A stretch of 62,289 nucleotides of DNA from Gammaproteobacteria bacterium (lineage in GTDB: Bacteria > Pseudomonadota > Gammaproteobacteria > Arenicellales > Arenicellaceae), in NCBI GenBank assembly GCA_013002025.1, contig JABDKW010000060.1, positions 1-62,289 on the forward strand. Reading direction: 5' to 3'. Positions 47,440-55,264 of this stretch are shown piece by piece. Both the position numbers and the translations under genes were made by a program. The notes beneath the pieces were generated by a model. The model was given only the letters and a program-made list of their open reading frames with translations. It searched no databases and had not been told where the DNA came from. Numbering within the stretch: position 1 is the first letter of the stretch; the number at the start of each line of letters is the position of its first letter.

Positions 47440-48015
47440 ATGCAAAGCAAACTGAAAACCTTAACCTCTTCATTGATCATCGCGGGCGCTATCGGGGCTG
47501 TGTCACTGCCAGTGGCTGCCAAAAAGTACCGCGATTACAGCAACAGTACGCACGATTACGCCAAAGTGGTTGATGTGGCACCCATCATTGAAACCTATCA
47601 GGTGAACCAACCGGTGGAACGATGCTGGGACGAGCAGGTTCGCGTACCGGCTCGCTACTCTGAGCGCCAGCGTTACAGCCGCACGCCTGAAATTCTGGGC
47701 GGCATTATCGGCGCCGCAATCGGTAATCAATTTGGCAGCGGCCGCGGTAAAAAGGTGGCCACTGCGGCAGGTGCGGTACTGGGTGCGTCGGTGGGGCGGG
47801 ATGTGAAACACCGCAACCGTTACAATGATCGCTACCAGCGCCATGCGCGGTACGAAACCGTTCAGCGTTGTGAAGTGCAGGACTCCTATGTCACCGAGGA
47901 GCGCGTGGTTGGTTTTGATGTAGCTTACAAGTACCGCGGAAATGTCTTCCACACTCAGATGGATCGCGAACCGGGTAAGAAAATTAAGGTCAGAGTTACC
48001 GTCGATCCGGTATAA
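47440..48015 (+). CDS. Exported glycine-zipper (17-kDa antigen-like) protein
   Basis: The 191-residue protein has a signal peptide (cleavage near VAAKK, about residue 27) and a glycine-zipper segment at about residues 85-112 (ILGGIIGAAIGNQFGSG then AAGAVLGASVG). Conserved cysteines flank it in ERCWDEQVRVP and QRCEVQDSYV. Such proteins sit in the outer membrane or periplasm and are often induced by envelope stress. It lies directly behind the TTCAG array and is followed by a hairpin terminator. Confidence 0.85.
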   Translation: MQSKLKTLTSSLIIAGAIGAVSLPVAAKKYRDYSNSTHDYAKVVDVAPIIETYQVNQPVERCWDEQVRVPARYSERQRYSRTPEILGGIIGAAIGNQFGSGRGKKVATAAGAVLGASVGRDVKHRNRYNDRYQRHARYETVQRCEVQDSYVTEERVVGFDVAYKYRGNVFHTQMDREPGKKIKVRVTVDPV

Positions 48016-48051
48016 AATAACGCCTTAGCCGCTTACCACAAACCAGTCGGG

Positions 48052-48077
48052 GCGGAGCAGCCATCGGGTTGCTCCGC
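48052..48077 (+). terminator. Hairpin terminator after the glycine-zipper gene
   Basis: GCGGAGCAGCC and GGTTGCTCCGC pair (one G-U) around ATCG, followed by only three T. It probably gives partial termination, leaving some read-through into the two-component operon. Confidence 0.7.
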
Positions 48078-48118
48078 TTTGACACCACCAGCTGCCGGCC
48101 GCCAACAAAACGCCTGAC

Positions 48119-48505
48119 ATGATTATTCTGAACAACACAGCCAATCGCTCCACCAGCCGCTCGGGTCGTCGTGCCTCGCTGCTGGTGCTGTTATTGGTTG
48201 TGGTGCAGTTAGTCTGGGCGCCCGTCGCGACCGCCGATGGTTGGCATGACTATCGCCATTCGAATTCGCAGCACAGGAGTCAAGGCGCGAACAGCGTGCT
48301 GACGCCGCTGCGTCATGCGCAAAAGGCCAACGATAGCAAGCGGCAGAACTTTCGCAGTCGCAGCGAGGTGGTGGCCGAAGTAAAGCGTCGCTACGATGCA
48401 CGGGTATTGAAAATATCCCTGAATCGTAAACGCGAGATCTATAACGTGCGGATTTTGATGCCTAACGGTAAGGTGCGGAATCTGCAAGTAAGCGCACGCC
48501 GCTAG
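48119..48505 (+). CDS. Small exported PepSY-like protein
   Basis: The 128-residue protein has an N-terminal membrane or signal segment (SLLVLLLVVVQLVWAPVATADG) with a basic start, a polar linker, and a C-terminal PepSY-like unit: EVVAEVKRRYDARVLKISLN, then YNVRILMPNGKVRNLQVSA. PepSY proteins next to sensor kinases are thought to tune the sensor in the periplasm. The response-regulator gene begins 8 bp after its stop, so it belongs to the same operon. Confidence 0.82.
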   Translation: MIILNNTANRSTSRSGRRASLLVLLLVVVQLVWAPVATADGWHDYRHSNSQHRSQGANSVLTPLRHAQKANDSKRQNFRSRSEVVAEVKRRYDARVLKISLNRKREIYNVRILMPNGKVRNLQVSARR

Positions 48506-48513
48506 GAGGCCCC

Positions 48514-49203
48514 ATGCGAGTGCTGGTGGTTGAAGATGAACTCACGTTGCAACAGCAGTTGGCGGAGACATTGCGGGACCGCGAGTATGTGGTGGATGTC
48601 GCGTCGGATGGAGAAGAGGGCCTATATTTTGGCCGCGAGTACCCGGTCGATTTGGCGATCATCGATCTCGGGCTGCCCAAAATAGATGGCGTGGATGTGA
48701 TCAAGCAGTTGCGCGCCGATGGCCTGGCCTACCCAATCCTTATACTGACCGCGCGTAATCGCTGGCAGGAGAAAGTCGAGGGTCTGGAAGCGGGTGCTGA
48801 TGACTATCTGACCAAGCCTTTTCATTCGGAAGAATTGTTGGCGCGCATCAAGGTGTTGCTGCGGCGTTCCGTGGGGTTGGCTGACAACTCGCTACAGTGC
48901 GGGCCAATTCGAATCGACACCTCATCCAAGCAGGTGTTCCTGCGCGATGAGCCGGTTACCATTACTGCTTTCGAGTATCGCTTACTGTCCTATTTGATGC
49001 TACATACTGGCAAAGTGTTATCCAAACGCGAACTGGTCGATCATATTTACGAAGAGGACGACGATCGCGACAGTAACACCATCGAGGTGTTTATCCGCCG
49101 CTTGCGCAAAAAACTCGACCCCGACAACGAACTCAAGCCGATCGAAACCCAGCGTGGCCGAGGTTATCGCTTTCGATTACCCCGAACGCAGGCCAGCGCC
49201 TAG
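48514..49203 (+). CDS. OmpR-family response regulator, PhoP-like
   Basis: The 229-residue protein has a receiver domain with E7-D8, phospho-acceptor D51 (IIDLGLPKIDG), and K101 (LTKPF), and a C-terminal winged helix (SKRELVDHIYEEDDDRDSNTIEVFIRRLRKKL region, ending RGRGYRF). The sequence is of the PhoP/QseB group. It is encoded between the PepSY-like protein and its kinase. Autoregulation through the 47341-47384 repeats is inferred. Confidence 0.93.
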   Translation: MRVLVVEDELTLQQQLAETLRDREYVVDVASDGEEGLYFGREYPVDLAIIDLGLPKIDGVDVIKQLRADGLAYPILILTARNRWQEKVEGLEAGADDYLTKPFHSEELLARIKVLLRRSVGLADNSLQCGPIRIDTSSKQVFLRDEPVTITAFEYRLLSYLMLHTGKVLSKRELVDHIYEEDDDRDSNTIEVFIRRLRKKLDPDNELKPIETQRGRGYRFRLPRTQASA

Positions 49204-49214
49204 GGAATACGCGG

Positions 49215-50555
49215 TTGAAAACCTATTCGCTGCGCCGTCGACTGCTGATATCCGCCACCCTGTTGCTGGTGGTGTTTCTGGGTGTGATGGGTGTGGGGCT
49301 GAATAATGCCTTCCAGCAGAGTGTGCTCAGCAATGCTGAGGATGCGTTGCGCAATCAGATTCTATTGCTGATGGCCAATGTCGATGTGGTCGATGCCGAG
49401 GTAGTGATGCCGGCTGTATTATCCGAACCGAGGCTGAGCCAAACAGACTCCAGCTTGTACGCGCAGATTAACCGCCCTCCGGCACAAGTGGCATGGCGCT
49501 CTGACTCATTACTCGAACGCCAGCTGCCGGCTCTGTCTGCTGCGGCGGGCGAGTTCCAGTTCTTTGACTCGGTTCAGTGGCCGGGTCAGCCCGCGGTCTA
49601 CGCCATGACCCTGGGGGTGGTGTGGGAAACCGGTGAGGGTGACGTGCCACTGGTGGTGCAGGTGGCAGAGAATACCGAGGCCTACGTGCAGCGCATGGCG
49701 CAGTATCAGCACAAGGTTGTTTTGTGGTTGGCTATTCTAGGCGTGTCGCTTATCAGCCTGTTATTGGCGCTGTTGTCATGGGCGGTGAACCCGTTGGTGC
49801 GGGTTACTCGCCAGGTATCCGAAATTGAGCGTGGCCAGCGGCACCGCTTTGATGAAGACTATCCTGAAGAAGTAAGCCGCCTGACCCAGAACCTCAACCA
49901 ATTGCTCAACTTTGAAGAGCAACGGATAAACCGGCAAAAAGAAGTGCTGGGCAATTTGGCGCACAGTCTCAAGACACCGGTAGCGGTATTGCGCGGTCTA
50001 GATTACGCGGATACCACGCGAGCTGAAGCAGAGCATCAACTCGGGGCAATGCAGAATATTATTGATTATCAGTTACAGAGCGCGTCCGCTGTGGGCCGCC
50101 GCCGTTTTGCCAAACCAATCGATGTGCGGCCTCCGACCGAGCAAATCATTGCCTCTTTGCAAAAACTTTATGATCGACGACAGCTTGGTATTCATCTGAA
50201 CATCGATGAGGGTGTGGAGTTTTTTGGTGATCAGGGCGACTGGATGGAGTTGGTCGGAAATTTGCTGGATAACGCCTGCAAATGGGCTACCGGTGAGGTG
50301 ACGATCACGGTGTGTAATAAGCCGCTAAATTCGCACCGCAGCGCTACCCAAATTACCGTGAGCGACGATGGCGATGGCATCGACCCACAACTCAAAAATA
50401 CGATTTTACAGCGCGGCGTCAGGTTGGACAGCCAAACCCCCGGTCATGGGCTGGGTCTGCATATTGTCAAGGGCATCGTGGAAGCCTACGGCGGCGACTT
50501 GCGAATTGACGATGTGCAGCCGCAGGGCACGCGCTTTGAGGTTGTTCTTAACTAG
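49215..50555 (+). CDS. Sensor histidine kinase, PhoQ-like
   Basis: The 446-residue kinase starts at TTG 49215. It has two membrane helices (about 10-30 and 168-190) around a periplasmic sensor, a HAMP region, an H-box with the PhoQ-type sequence GNLAHSLKTPVAVLRG (H250), and ATPase motifs NLLDNACKWA, DDGDGID and GHGLGLHIVKGI. The periplasmic domain lacks the long acidic cluster of enteric PhoQ, so the signal may differ. It follows the regulator by 11 bp. Confidence 0.9.
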   Translation: MKTYSLRRRLLISATLLLVVFLGVMGVGLNNAFQQSVLSNAEDALRNQILLLMANVDVVDAEVVMPAVLSEPRLSQTDSSLYAQINRPPAQVAWRSDSLLERQLPALSAAAGEFQFFDSVQWPGQPAVYAMTLGVVWETGEGDVPLVVQVAENTEAYVQRMAQYQHKVVLWLAILGVSLISLLLALLSWAVNPLVRVTRQVSEIERGQRHRFDEDYPEEVSRLTQNLNQLLNFEEQRINRQKEVLGNLAHSLKTPVAVLRGLDYADTTRAEAEHQLGAMQNIIDYQLQSASAVGRRRFAKPIDVRPPTEQIIASLQKLYDRRQLGIHLNIDEGVEFFGDQGDWMELVGNLLDNACKWATGEVTITVCNKPLNSHRSATQITVSDDGDGIDPQLKNTILQRGVRLDSQTPGHGLGLHIVKGIVEAYGGDLRIDDVQPQGTRFEVVLN

Positions 50556-50592
50556 ATTAGCTGAAGGCTCTTTATCTGCTGAGGGCTCTAAC

Positions 50593-51942
50593 CTAACTTG
50601 CTCCGGTGGATGTGCCCCATAAATCGTGTTCATCGCTGGCGCTGATGGTGACCTCAACAAAATCACCCGGTTGATGATCGGTTTCGCCATTTAAATAGAC
50701 CACACCATCAATTTCCGGCGCGTCCGCCTTACTACGACCAATAGCGCCTTCCGCGTCCACTTCATCAATAATGATTTGCATAGTTCGGCCAACCTTTTGT
50801 CGCAGCCGGGCGCTGCTGATTTTGGCCTGAGTTCGCATAAAGCGCTCCAATCGCTGCTGCTTGATATCTTCTTCTACCGGGTCGGGCAGGGCGTTGGCCG
50901 CGGCCCCTTCCACCGGAGAGTAGGCAAAGGCACCAACGCGGTCCAGTTGCGCGGCCTCGAGAAAATCCAGTAACTGTTGAAAATCGCTTTCAGTTTCACC
51001 GGGAAAGCCAACGATGAAGGTGCTACGAATAGTGAGGTCCGGGCATTGTTCGCGCCAGCGGTGGATGCGCGCCAGCGTGTTATCGATGGCGCCGGGCCGC
51101 TTCATGGCCTTCAAGATTTTCGGCGAACCATGCTGAAATGGAATATCAAGATACGGCAGAATTTTGCCTTCTGCCATCAGTGGAATGATGTCGTCGACAT
51201 GCGGGTAGGGGTACACATAGTGCAGGCGTACCCAGGGTGCGCTATCGCCACCGAGTTCGCCCAGCGCCCGGCATAGATCCAGCATTTTGGTTTTGACCGG
51301 CTGACCCTGATGGAAGGTGGTGCGATATTTGGTATCGACCCCATAGGCGCTGGTGTCCTGTGAAATAACCAGTAGTTCTTTTACACCAGAGCGCACCAGG
51401 CCCTCGGCTTCAGCCACTACGTCGTTAGCCGGCCGGCTGACCAGATCGCCACGCATGGAGGGAATAATGCAAAACGTACAACGGTGATTGCAGCCTTCGG
51501 ATATTTTTAAATAGGCGAAATGGCGCGGTGTCAGCTTGATGCCCTGCGGCGGTACCAGGTCGATGTGTGGATTGTGTGGCTTACGATAAGGCAGATGCTG
51601 CTTAACAGCGCCGACCACCTGTTCATAGGCGTGCGGACCGGACACATCCAGCACCTTAGGGTGCACATCGGTAATATCCTGCTCATTCGCCCCCATACAG
51701 CCAGTGACAATTACTTTGCCATTTTCGGCCAGCGCCTCGCCGATGGTGTCTAACGACTCCTGTTTGGCCGCATCGATAAAGCCACAGGTATTGACCACCA
51801 CCATGTCAGCATCGTCATAACTCGGCACGATTTCATAACCCTCGACCCGCAATTGCGTCAGGATGCGCTCCGAATCGACCAGCGCTTTAGGGCAGCCTAG
51901 GCTGATAAATCCGATTTTGGGGGCGGGCATGGAACTGGGCAT
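50593..51942 (-). CDS. rimO: Ribosomal protein S12 methylthiotransferase
   Basis: From ATG 51942 the 449-residue enzyme has the three MTTase domains: UPF0004 with [13 protein letters not shown] and [15 protein letters not shown], radical-SAM with [17 protein letters not shown] (CxxxCxxC), and a C-terminal TRAM domain ([13 protein letters not shown] onward). The pattern [10 protein letters not shown] separates RimO from MiaB. It adds a methylthio group to an aspartate of S12. The open frame continues 80 codons upstream into the promoter region of the divergent gene and is not coding there; ATG 51930 is an alternative start. Confidence 0.95.
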   Translation of the reverse strand: MPSSMPAPKIGFISLGCPKALVDSERILTQLRVEGYEIVPSYDDADMVVVNTCGFIDAAKQESLDTIGEALAENGKVIVTGCMGANEQDITDVHPKVLDVSGPHAYEQVVGAVKQHLPYRKPHNPHIDLVPPQGIKLTPRHFAYLKISEGCNHRCTFCIIPSMRGDLVSRPANDVVAEAEGLVRSGVKELLVISQDTSAYGVDTKYRTTFHQGQPVKTKMLDLCRALGELGGDSAPWVRLHYVYPYPHVDDIIPLMAEGKILPYLDIPFQHGSPKILKAMKRPGAIDNTLARIHRWREQCPDLTIRSTFIVGFPGETESDFQQLLDFLEAAQLDRVGAFAYSPVEGAAANALPDPVEEDIKQQRLERFMRTQAKISSARLRQKVGRTMQIIIDEVDAEGAIGRSKADAPEIDGVVYLNGETDHQPGDFVEVTISASDEHDLWGTSTGAS

Positions 51943-52062
51943 GGTTTTCTCGTGGCGTTCAGGGCGCGCATTATAGCCTAAACCGCCAGACAGCGGCTGA
52001 TTGCCAGCCCTGTTAAATATGCTATGGTTTAGCCCGATGTATGTCACAGAACGGAGAACTAT

Positions 52063-52845
52063 ATGAGCCAGCAATGGGTGGCTGATGCCAAAGACAAAGC
52101 GGTGTTGGCGCGGCTTATTTTCCGCGTGACCGCCTACTATGTGGTGTTGTTTAGCGCGTTGTTTCTGCTGATTAAAGTACAACCCGCGGTGTTGGATAGC
52201 TTGCCGGTCGGTGGGGTAGGCCAGTTATCCGGTGGGCCTGATCTGGAGATCTCGCAGATTGAAGATGCCCTGTTGAGCGGCGATTACGACAGTGAGGAGT
52301 TCGAAACGGCAACAGAACCGGATATTGCCTCACGGTTTTTGTTTGACGATGCCTTAATGCTGTTTTACTCCATGTTCGGCTCGCTGCTGCTGATGTTGCC
52401 GGTTTCATGGGTGTATAAGGCTATTCACCTGGATGGTGAACACGATCATTCGCTGGATGAGACCACACTGGTGTTGCCGGCCGTGGTGGCGGGCATTGTC
52501 ATGGTGGTGCAACACAGTCTGGCCTTGGCATTCAGTCTTGCGGGTATTGTTGCTGGCGTGCAATTTCGACGTGCCTTGAGTGATACTTTTGATACCCTAT
52601 TTATATTTGTTGCAATTGCGACCGGTATTGCTGCCGGCATTCAGGCGCTGGATATTGCGGTGGTACTAACCGTATTCTTTAATTATTCCGCCTTGCTAGT
52701 GTGTGTGTTTGGTGATGGCCTGGAGTCGCAGTTCGCGGCCGATAAAAAGCGGGCCAAAGCGCAAGCCAAAGCCGAGGCGAAGGCCGCTACCCTGGATGAG
52801 GCCACCAGCGCGGCTGATTCTGACAATCAGATGAGCGATAAATGA
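52063..52845 (+). CDS. DUF4956 family membrane protein
   Basis: The 260-residue protein has about five membrane helices. The conserved DUF4956 block is visible at about residues 160-205: [27 protein letters not shown], quoted in part as [20 protein letters not shown], then ATGIAAGIQ. An acidic loop (residues 55-88) precedes the second helix, and the C-terminus is Ala/Lys rich. DUF4956 proteins are frequently neighbours of VTC-type polyphosphate polymerases and CotH-like proteins. The next gene overlaps by ATGA. Confidence 0.82.
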   Translation: MSQQWVADAKDKAVLARLIFRVTAYYVVLFSALFLLIKVQPAVLDSLPVGGVGQLSGGPDLEISQIEDALLSGDYDSEEFETATEPDIASRFLFDDALMLFYSMFGSLLLMLPVSWVYKAIHLDGEHDHSLDETTLVLPAVVAGIVMVVQHSLALAFSLAGIVAGVQFRRALSDTFDTLFIFVAIATGIAAGIQALDIAVVLTVFFNYSALLVCVFGDGLESQFAADKKRAKAQAKAEAKAATLDEATSAADSDNQMSDK

Positions 52846-54083
52846 GACTAACCCAGCAAAGTCTTACTATTGTGCTAGCCAGCATGATGCTGTTCGCCTG
52901 CGCAGCCAGCGGCAAAACGCCGCCCGCCGCAAACGATGATTCATCAGCGCCGGTGATTTCAGTACCGCGGATAGTAGCGATCGGTGACGTGCATGGAGAC
53001 TACGATCAATTTGTGAAGCTGCTGCAGGTGAGCGGCTTAATTAATAAGCGCAACAAATGGATTGGTGGCGATGCGCATCTGGTGCAGTTAGGCGACATTC
53101 CCGACCGTGGCCCGGACACCCGCAAGACTATGGATTTGCTGATTAAGCTGGAAAAATCCGCAGCACGTAAGGGCGGCGCCGTCACCGTGTTGATCGGCAA
53201 TCACGAAGCGATGAATATGATTGGGGACCTTCGTTACGTACACCCCGGCGAATATAAGGCCTTTGTAGATCGCAATTCCAAAGCCCGTCAGCAGGCCTAT
53301 TACGAGCAAACCAAGGCCTGGTTGCGGGCCAATTTACCGGTCGATGAATTGCCGACGTTTGATGTTGACCACAAGGTGGCGTGGAAGAAGAAATATCCGC
53401 TCGGCTATGCCGAGCATCGCCTGGCGTGGGCGCCTGCCGGCAAGTATGGCAAGTGGGTGTTGTCCCGCCCGGCGGTCGCTGTGGTGGGCGATAGTCTGTT
53501 TGTGCACGGCGGCATTGCGCCCGAGTATCAGGCCATGCCGGTGACTGAAATTAATACCCGTGTGCGCACTGCACTGGCTATTGGGGAGAGCCTTGCCGAG
53601 GGCTCAATTGTTGACGATCCAAATGGCCCACTTTGGTATCGCGGTTGGGTAACAGCGCCCGCTAGCGACCAGAGCCTCACCGCATTGCAGTCGGTATTGG
53701 ATGCCTACGGCGTTAAGCGCATGGTAGTGGCTCATACGCCGGTTTTGCCCATTGTACTGCCACGTTTTGGCGGGCGCTTTGTCATAATCGATGTGGGTCT
53801 GTCAGAGGCCTATGGCAGAGGGTTTAGTGCGCTTGAAATTGTGGAGGGTCAAGCGCGGGCAATTTTTGGTGAGCGACGCCTGCTGTTACCTGACGAGCCC
53901 GGCATGGAGGCCCTGAATGCCTATTTACTCGCGGCCCAGCCATTCGCCAGCAACCCTGAAAAAGTAGCAAATTACCGGGAGAAGTTTGTCACGCCGGCGC
54001 TGTTGCAGGCGGCAAATTCAGACAACCACACGCCGGATGAGCAAGCTGAAACAGGCGCAGAGCCGGCGGCTGCTTCGAACTAG
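52842..54083 (+). CDS. Calcineurin-like phosphatase lipoprotein (Shewanella-like phosphatase type)
   Basis: The 413-residue protein has a lipoprotein signal (lipobox LFAC) and a PPP-type metallophosphoesterase domain: IVAIGDVHGDYDQFV, VQLGDIPDRGPDTRK, VLIGNHEAMNMIGDL, the histidine in FVHGGIAPEYQ, and VVAHTPVLPI. The GDVHGD, GDxxDRG and GNHE motifs with this spacing match Shewanella-like protein phosphatases, so it may dephosphorylate protein or a small phospho-substrate outside the cytosol. Its stop lies in the CTAG shared with the convergent gene. Confidence 0.87.
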   Translation: MRLTQQSLTIVLASMMLFACAASGKTPPAANDDSSAPVISVPRIVAIGDVHGDYDQFVKLLQVSGLINKRNKWIGGDAHLVQLGDIPDRGPDTRKTMDLLIKLEKSAARKGGAVTVLIGNHEAMNMIGDLRYVHPGEYKAFVDRNSKARQQAYYEQTKAWLRANLPVDELPTFDVDHKVAWKKKYPLGYAEHRLAWAPAGKYGKWVLSRPAVAVVGDSLFVHGGIAPEYQAMPVTEINTRVRTALAIGESLAEGSIVDDPNGPLWYRGWVTAPASDQSLTALQSVLDAYGVKRMVVAHTPVLPIVLPRFGGRFVIIDVGLSEAYGRGFSALEIVEGQARAIFGERRLLLPDEPGMEALNAYLLAAQPFASNPEKVANYREKFVTPALLQAANSDNHTPDEQAETGAEPAAASN

Positions 54084-55159
54084 CCTTTGATTATATTGCC
54101 ACGACAGGCGCCGAGAATTTTTTTCTGTACCGTCGTCTCGTCATTAATCATCTCAAAAAATCGATCAACATAACGCAGCGTGCTCTTGCGTGTGCGCTCA
54201 TCGATCACCGACGCGTTTTCTATCAAGGCTGTGATGCCTGCACGTTCCTTGTTGAACAGCGAAATGGCGTCGCGGGTGTGTTGCTCTTCCTTGCAAAATC
54301 CGCTGTATTTACGCTCGCGGGAACTACGGATTCTGTATCGCTCCGGCACTGTCGAATAGGGCGCGTCAACGAAGCCCGACATATCAAAATCATAGGGAAT
54401 AGTGATCAGCTTGCCGCTGCCGTCGGCTGCTTTAAACAAGCGCGTGTTGTGACAGCACTCCTCCGCGGTCAGGCCGCGAAACAGGGAATAATCATAATTG
54501 CTGATCAACAGTTGAAACAGTTCGACCATTGCGGCGTGTTTTAGATCCAGTTGGGCTCGGGTCACGCCGCCGCCTTTGTGCCTTTTAAGACCTGATCGTT
54601 TGGCAACATCAGCCGCGTCTTCAATCACAAATGTGGTGACCGTCCGGGGTTTACGCTTTTTGTCCGTGTCGACATAGCTAAGCTTCAATAAGCGTGTCTT
54701 AAAGTGATAATCGCTGACCCGCTCAAAGATCTGATAGGCCAGATATTCAAGCCCGATAAGGTTGCTGTTGGAACGGCTATTTTCGCAGGGCCCCACCAAC
54801 TTGAGCTTGTCCTGACCGGCCAGTAAATTGTCGCTGTTCTGCTTTTTTTTGAAATTCAATCGCAACGGCGGGTTTTTGCAATTCAGACGTCGATAATTGC
54901 CACGAGTGCGAGCCTTGACTGCAATATTATCAACCTTGGTGTTGCCATCAAGGTAGGCGAATGTGCCTTCCTGATAAAGCCTCACCTTTTGCTTGCGCTG
55001 CTTATAGATCTGCGTCAGCGGGACCGACAACACCGCTTGCACAGGGTCATGACTCTGAAACAGGGGTTTTGCCTGATGTGTGACAGTGTCCGCGCTCGCG
55101 GCACCACTCCCCATGCAACTCAGTAGAAAAAGCGTAACGCAGCAGAATTTGGTTCTCAC
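54080..55159 (-). CDS. Exported CotH-like (kinase-like) protein
   Basis: I start this at GTG 55159, which gives a clean signal peptide (RTKFCCVTLFLLSCMGSGAASA); TTG 55180 would add seven residues. The mature part contains KARTRGNYRRLNCKNPPLRLNF, ISNYDYSLFRG and ITIPYDFDMSGFVDAPYS. The N-x-D then P-x-D-F-D pattern resembles CotH-type secreted atypical kinases, though similarity is remote. Conserved cysteines suggest disulfides. The gene is convergent with the phosphatase gene, and both stops share CTAG at 54080-54083. A kinase/phosphatase relation is a hypothesis. Confidence 0.6.
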   Translation of the reverse strand: MRTKFCCVTLFLLSCMGSGAASADTVTHQAKPLFQSHDPVQAVLSVPLTQIYKQRKQKVRLYQEGTFAYLDGNTKVDNIAVKARTRGNYRRLNCKNPPLRLNFKKKQNSDNLLAGQDKLKLVGPCENSRSNSNLIGLEYLAYQIFERVSDYHFKTRLLKLSYVDTDKKRKPRTVTTFVIEDAADVAKRSGLKRHKGGGVTRAQLDLKHAAMVELFQLLISNYDYSLFRGLTAEECCHNTRLFKAADGSGKLITIPYDFDMSGFVDAPYSTVPERYRIRSSRERKYSGFCKEEQHTRDAISLFNKERAGITALIENASVIDERTRKSTLRYVDRFFEMINDETTVQKKILGACRGNIIKG

Positions 55160-55202
55160 AGTCGCCCATCCGATAAACAAGTTTAATTGAGTTAAGAATA
55201 GT

Positions 55203-55232
55203 GAGGCCGGTCTGGAAAATCAAACCGGCCTC
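55203..55232 (-). terminator. Hairpin terminator after the VWA gene
   Basis: GAGGCCGGT and ACCGGCCTC form a 9-bp stem around a 12-base loop, 33 bp after the stop codon on the minus strand. The T-run that follows is weak. Confidence 0.7.
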
Positions 55233-55264
55233 AAAGTAACCGTCAAGTTATCAGAGTGGACGGG

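Noticed and set aside
50593-52182. N-terminal 80-codon extension of rimO
   Set aside because: Conserved RimO sequence starts just after Met 81 and the extension overlaps the promoter and start of the divergent DUF4956 gene.
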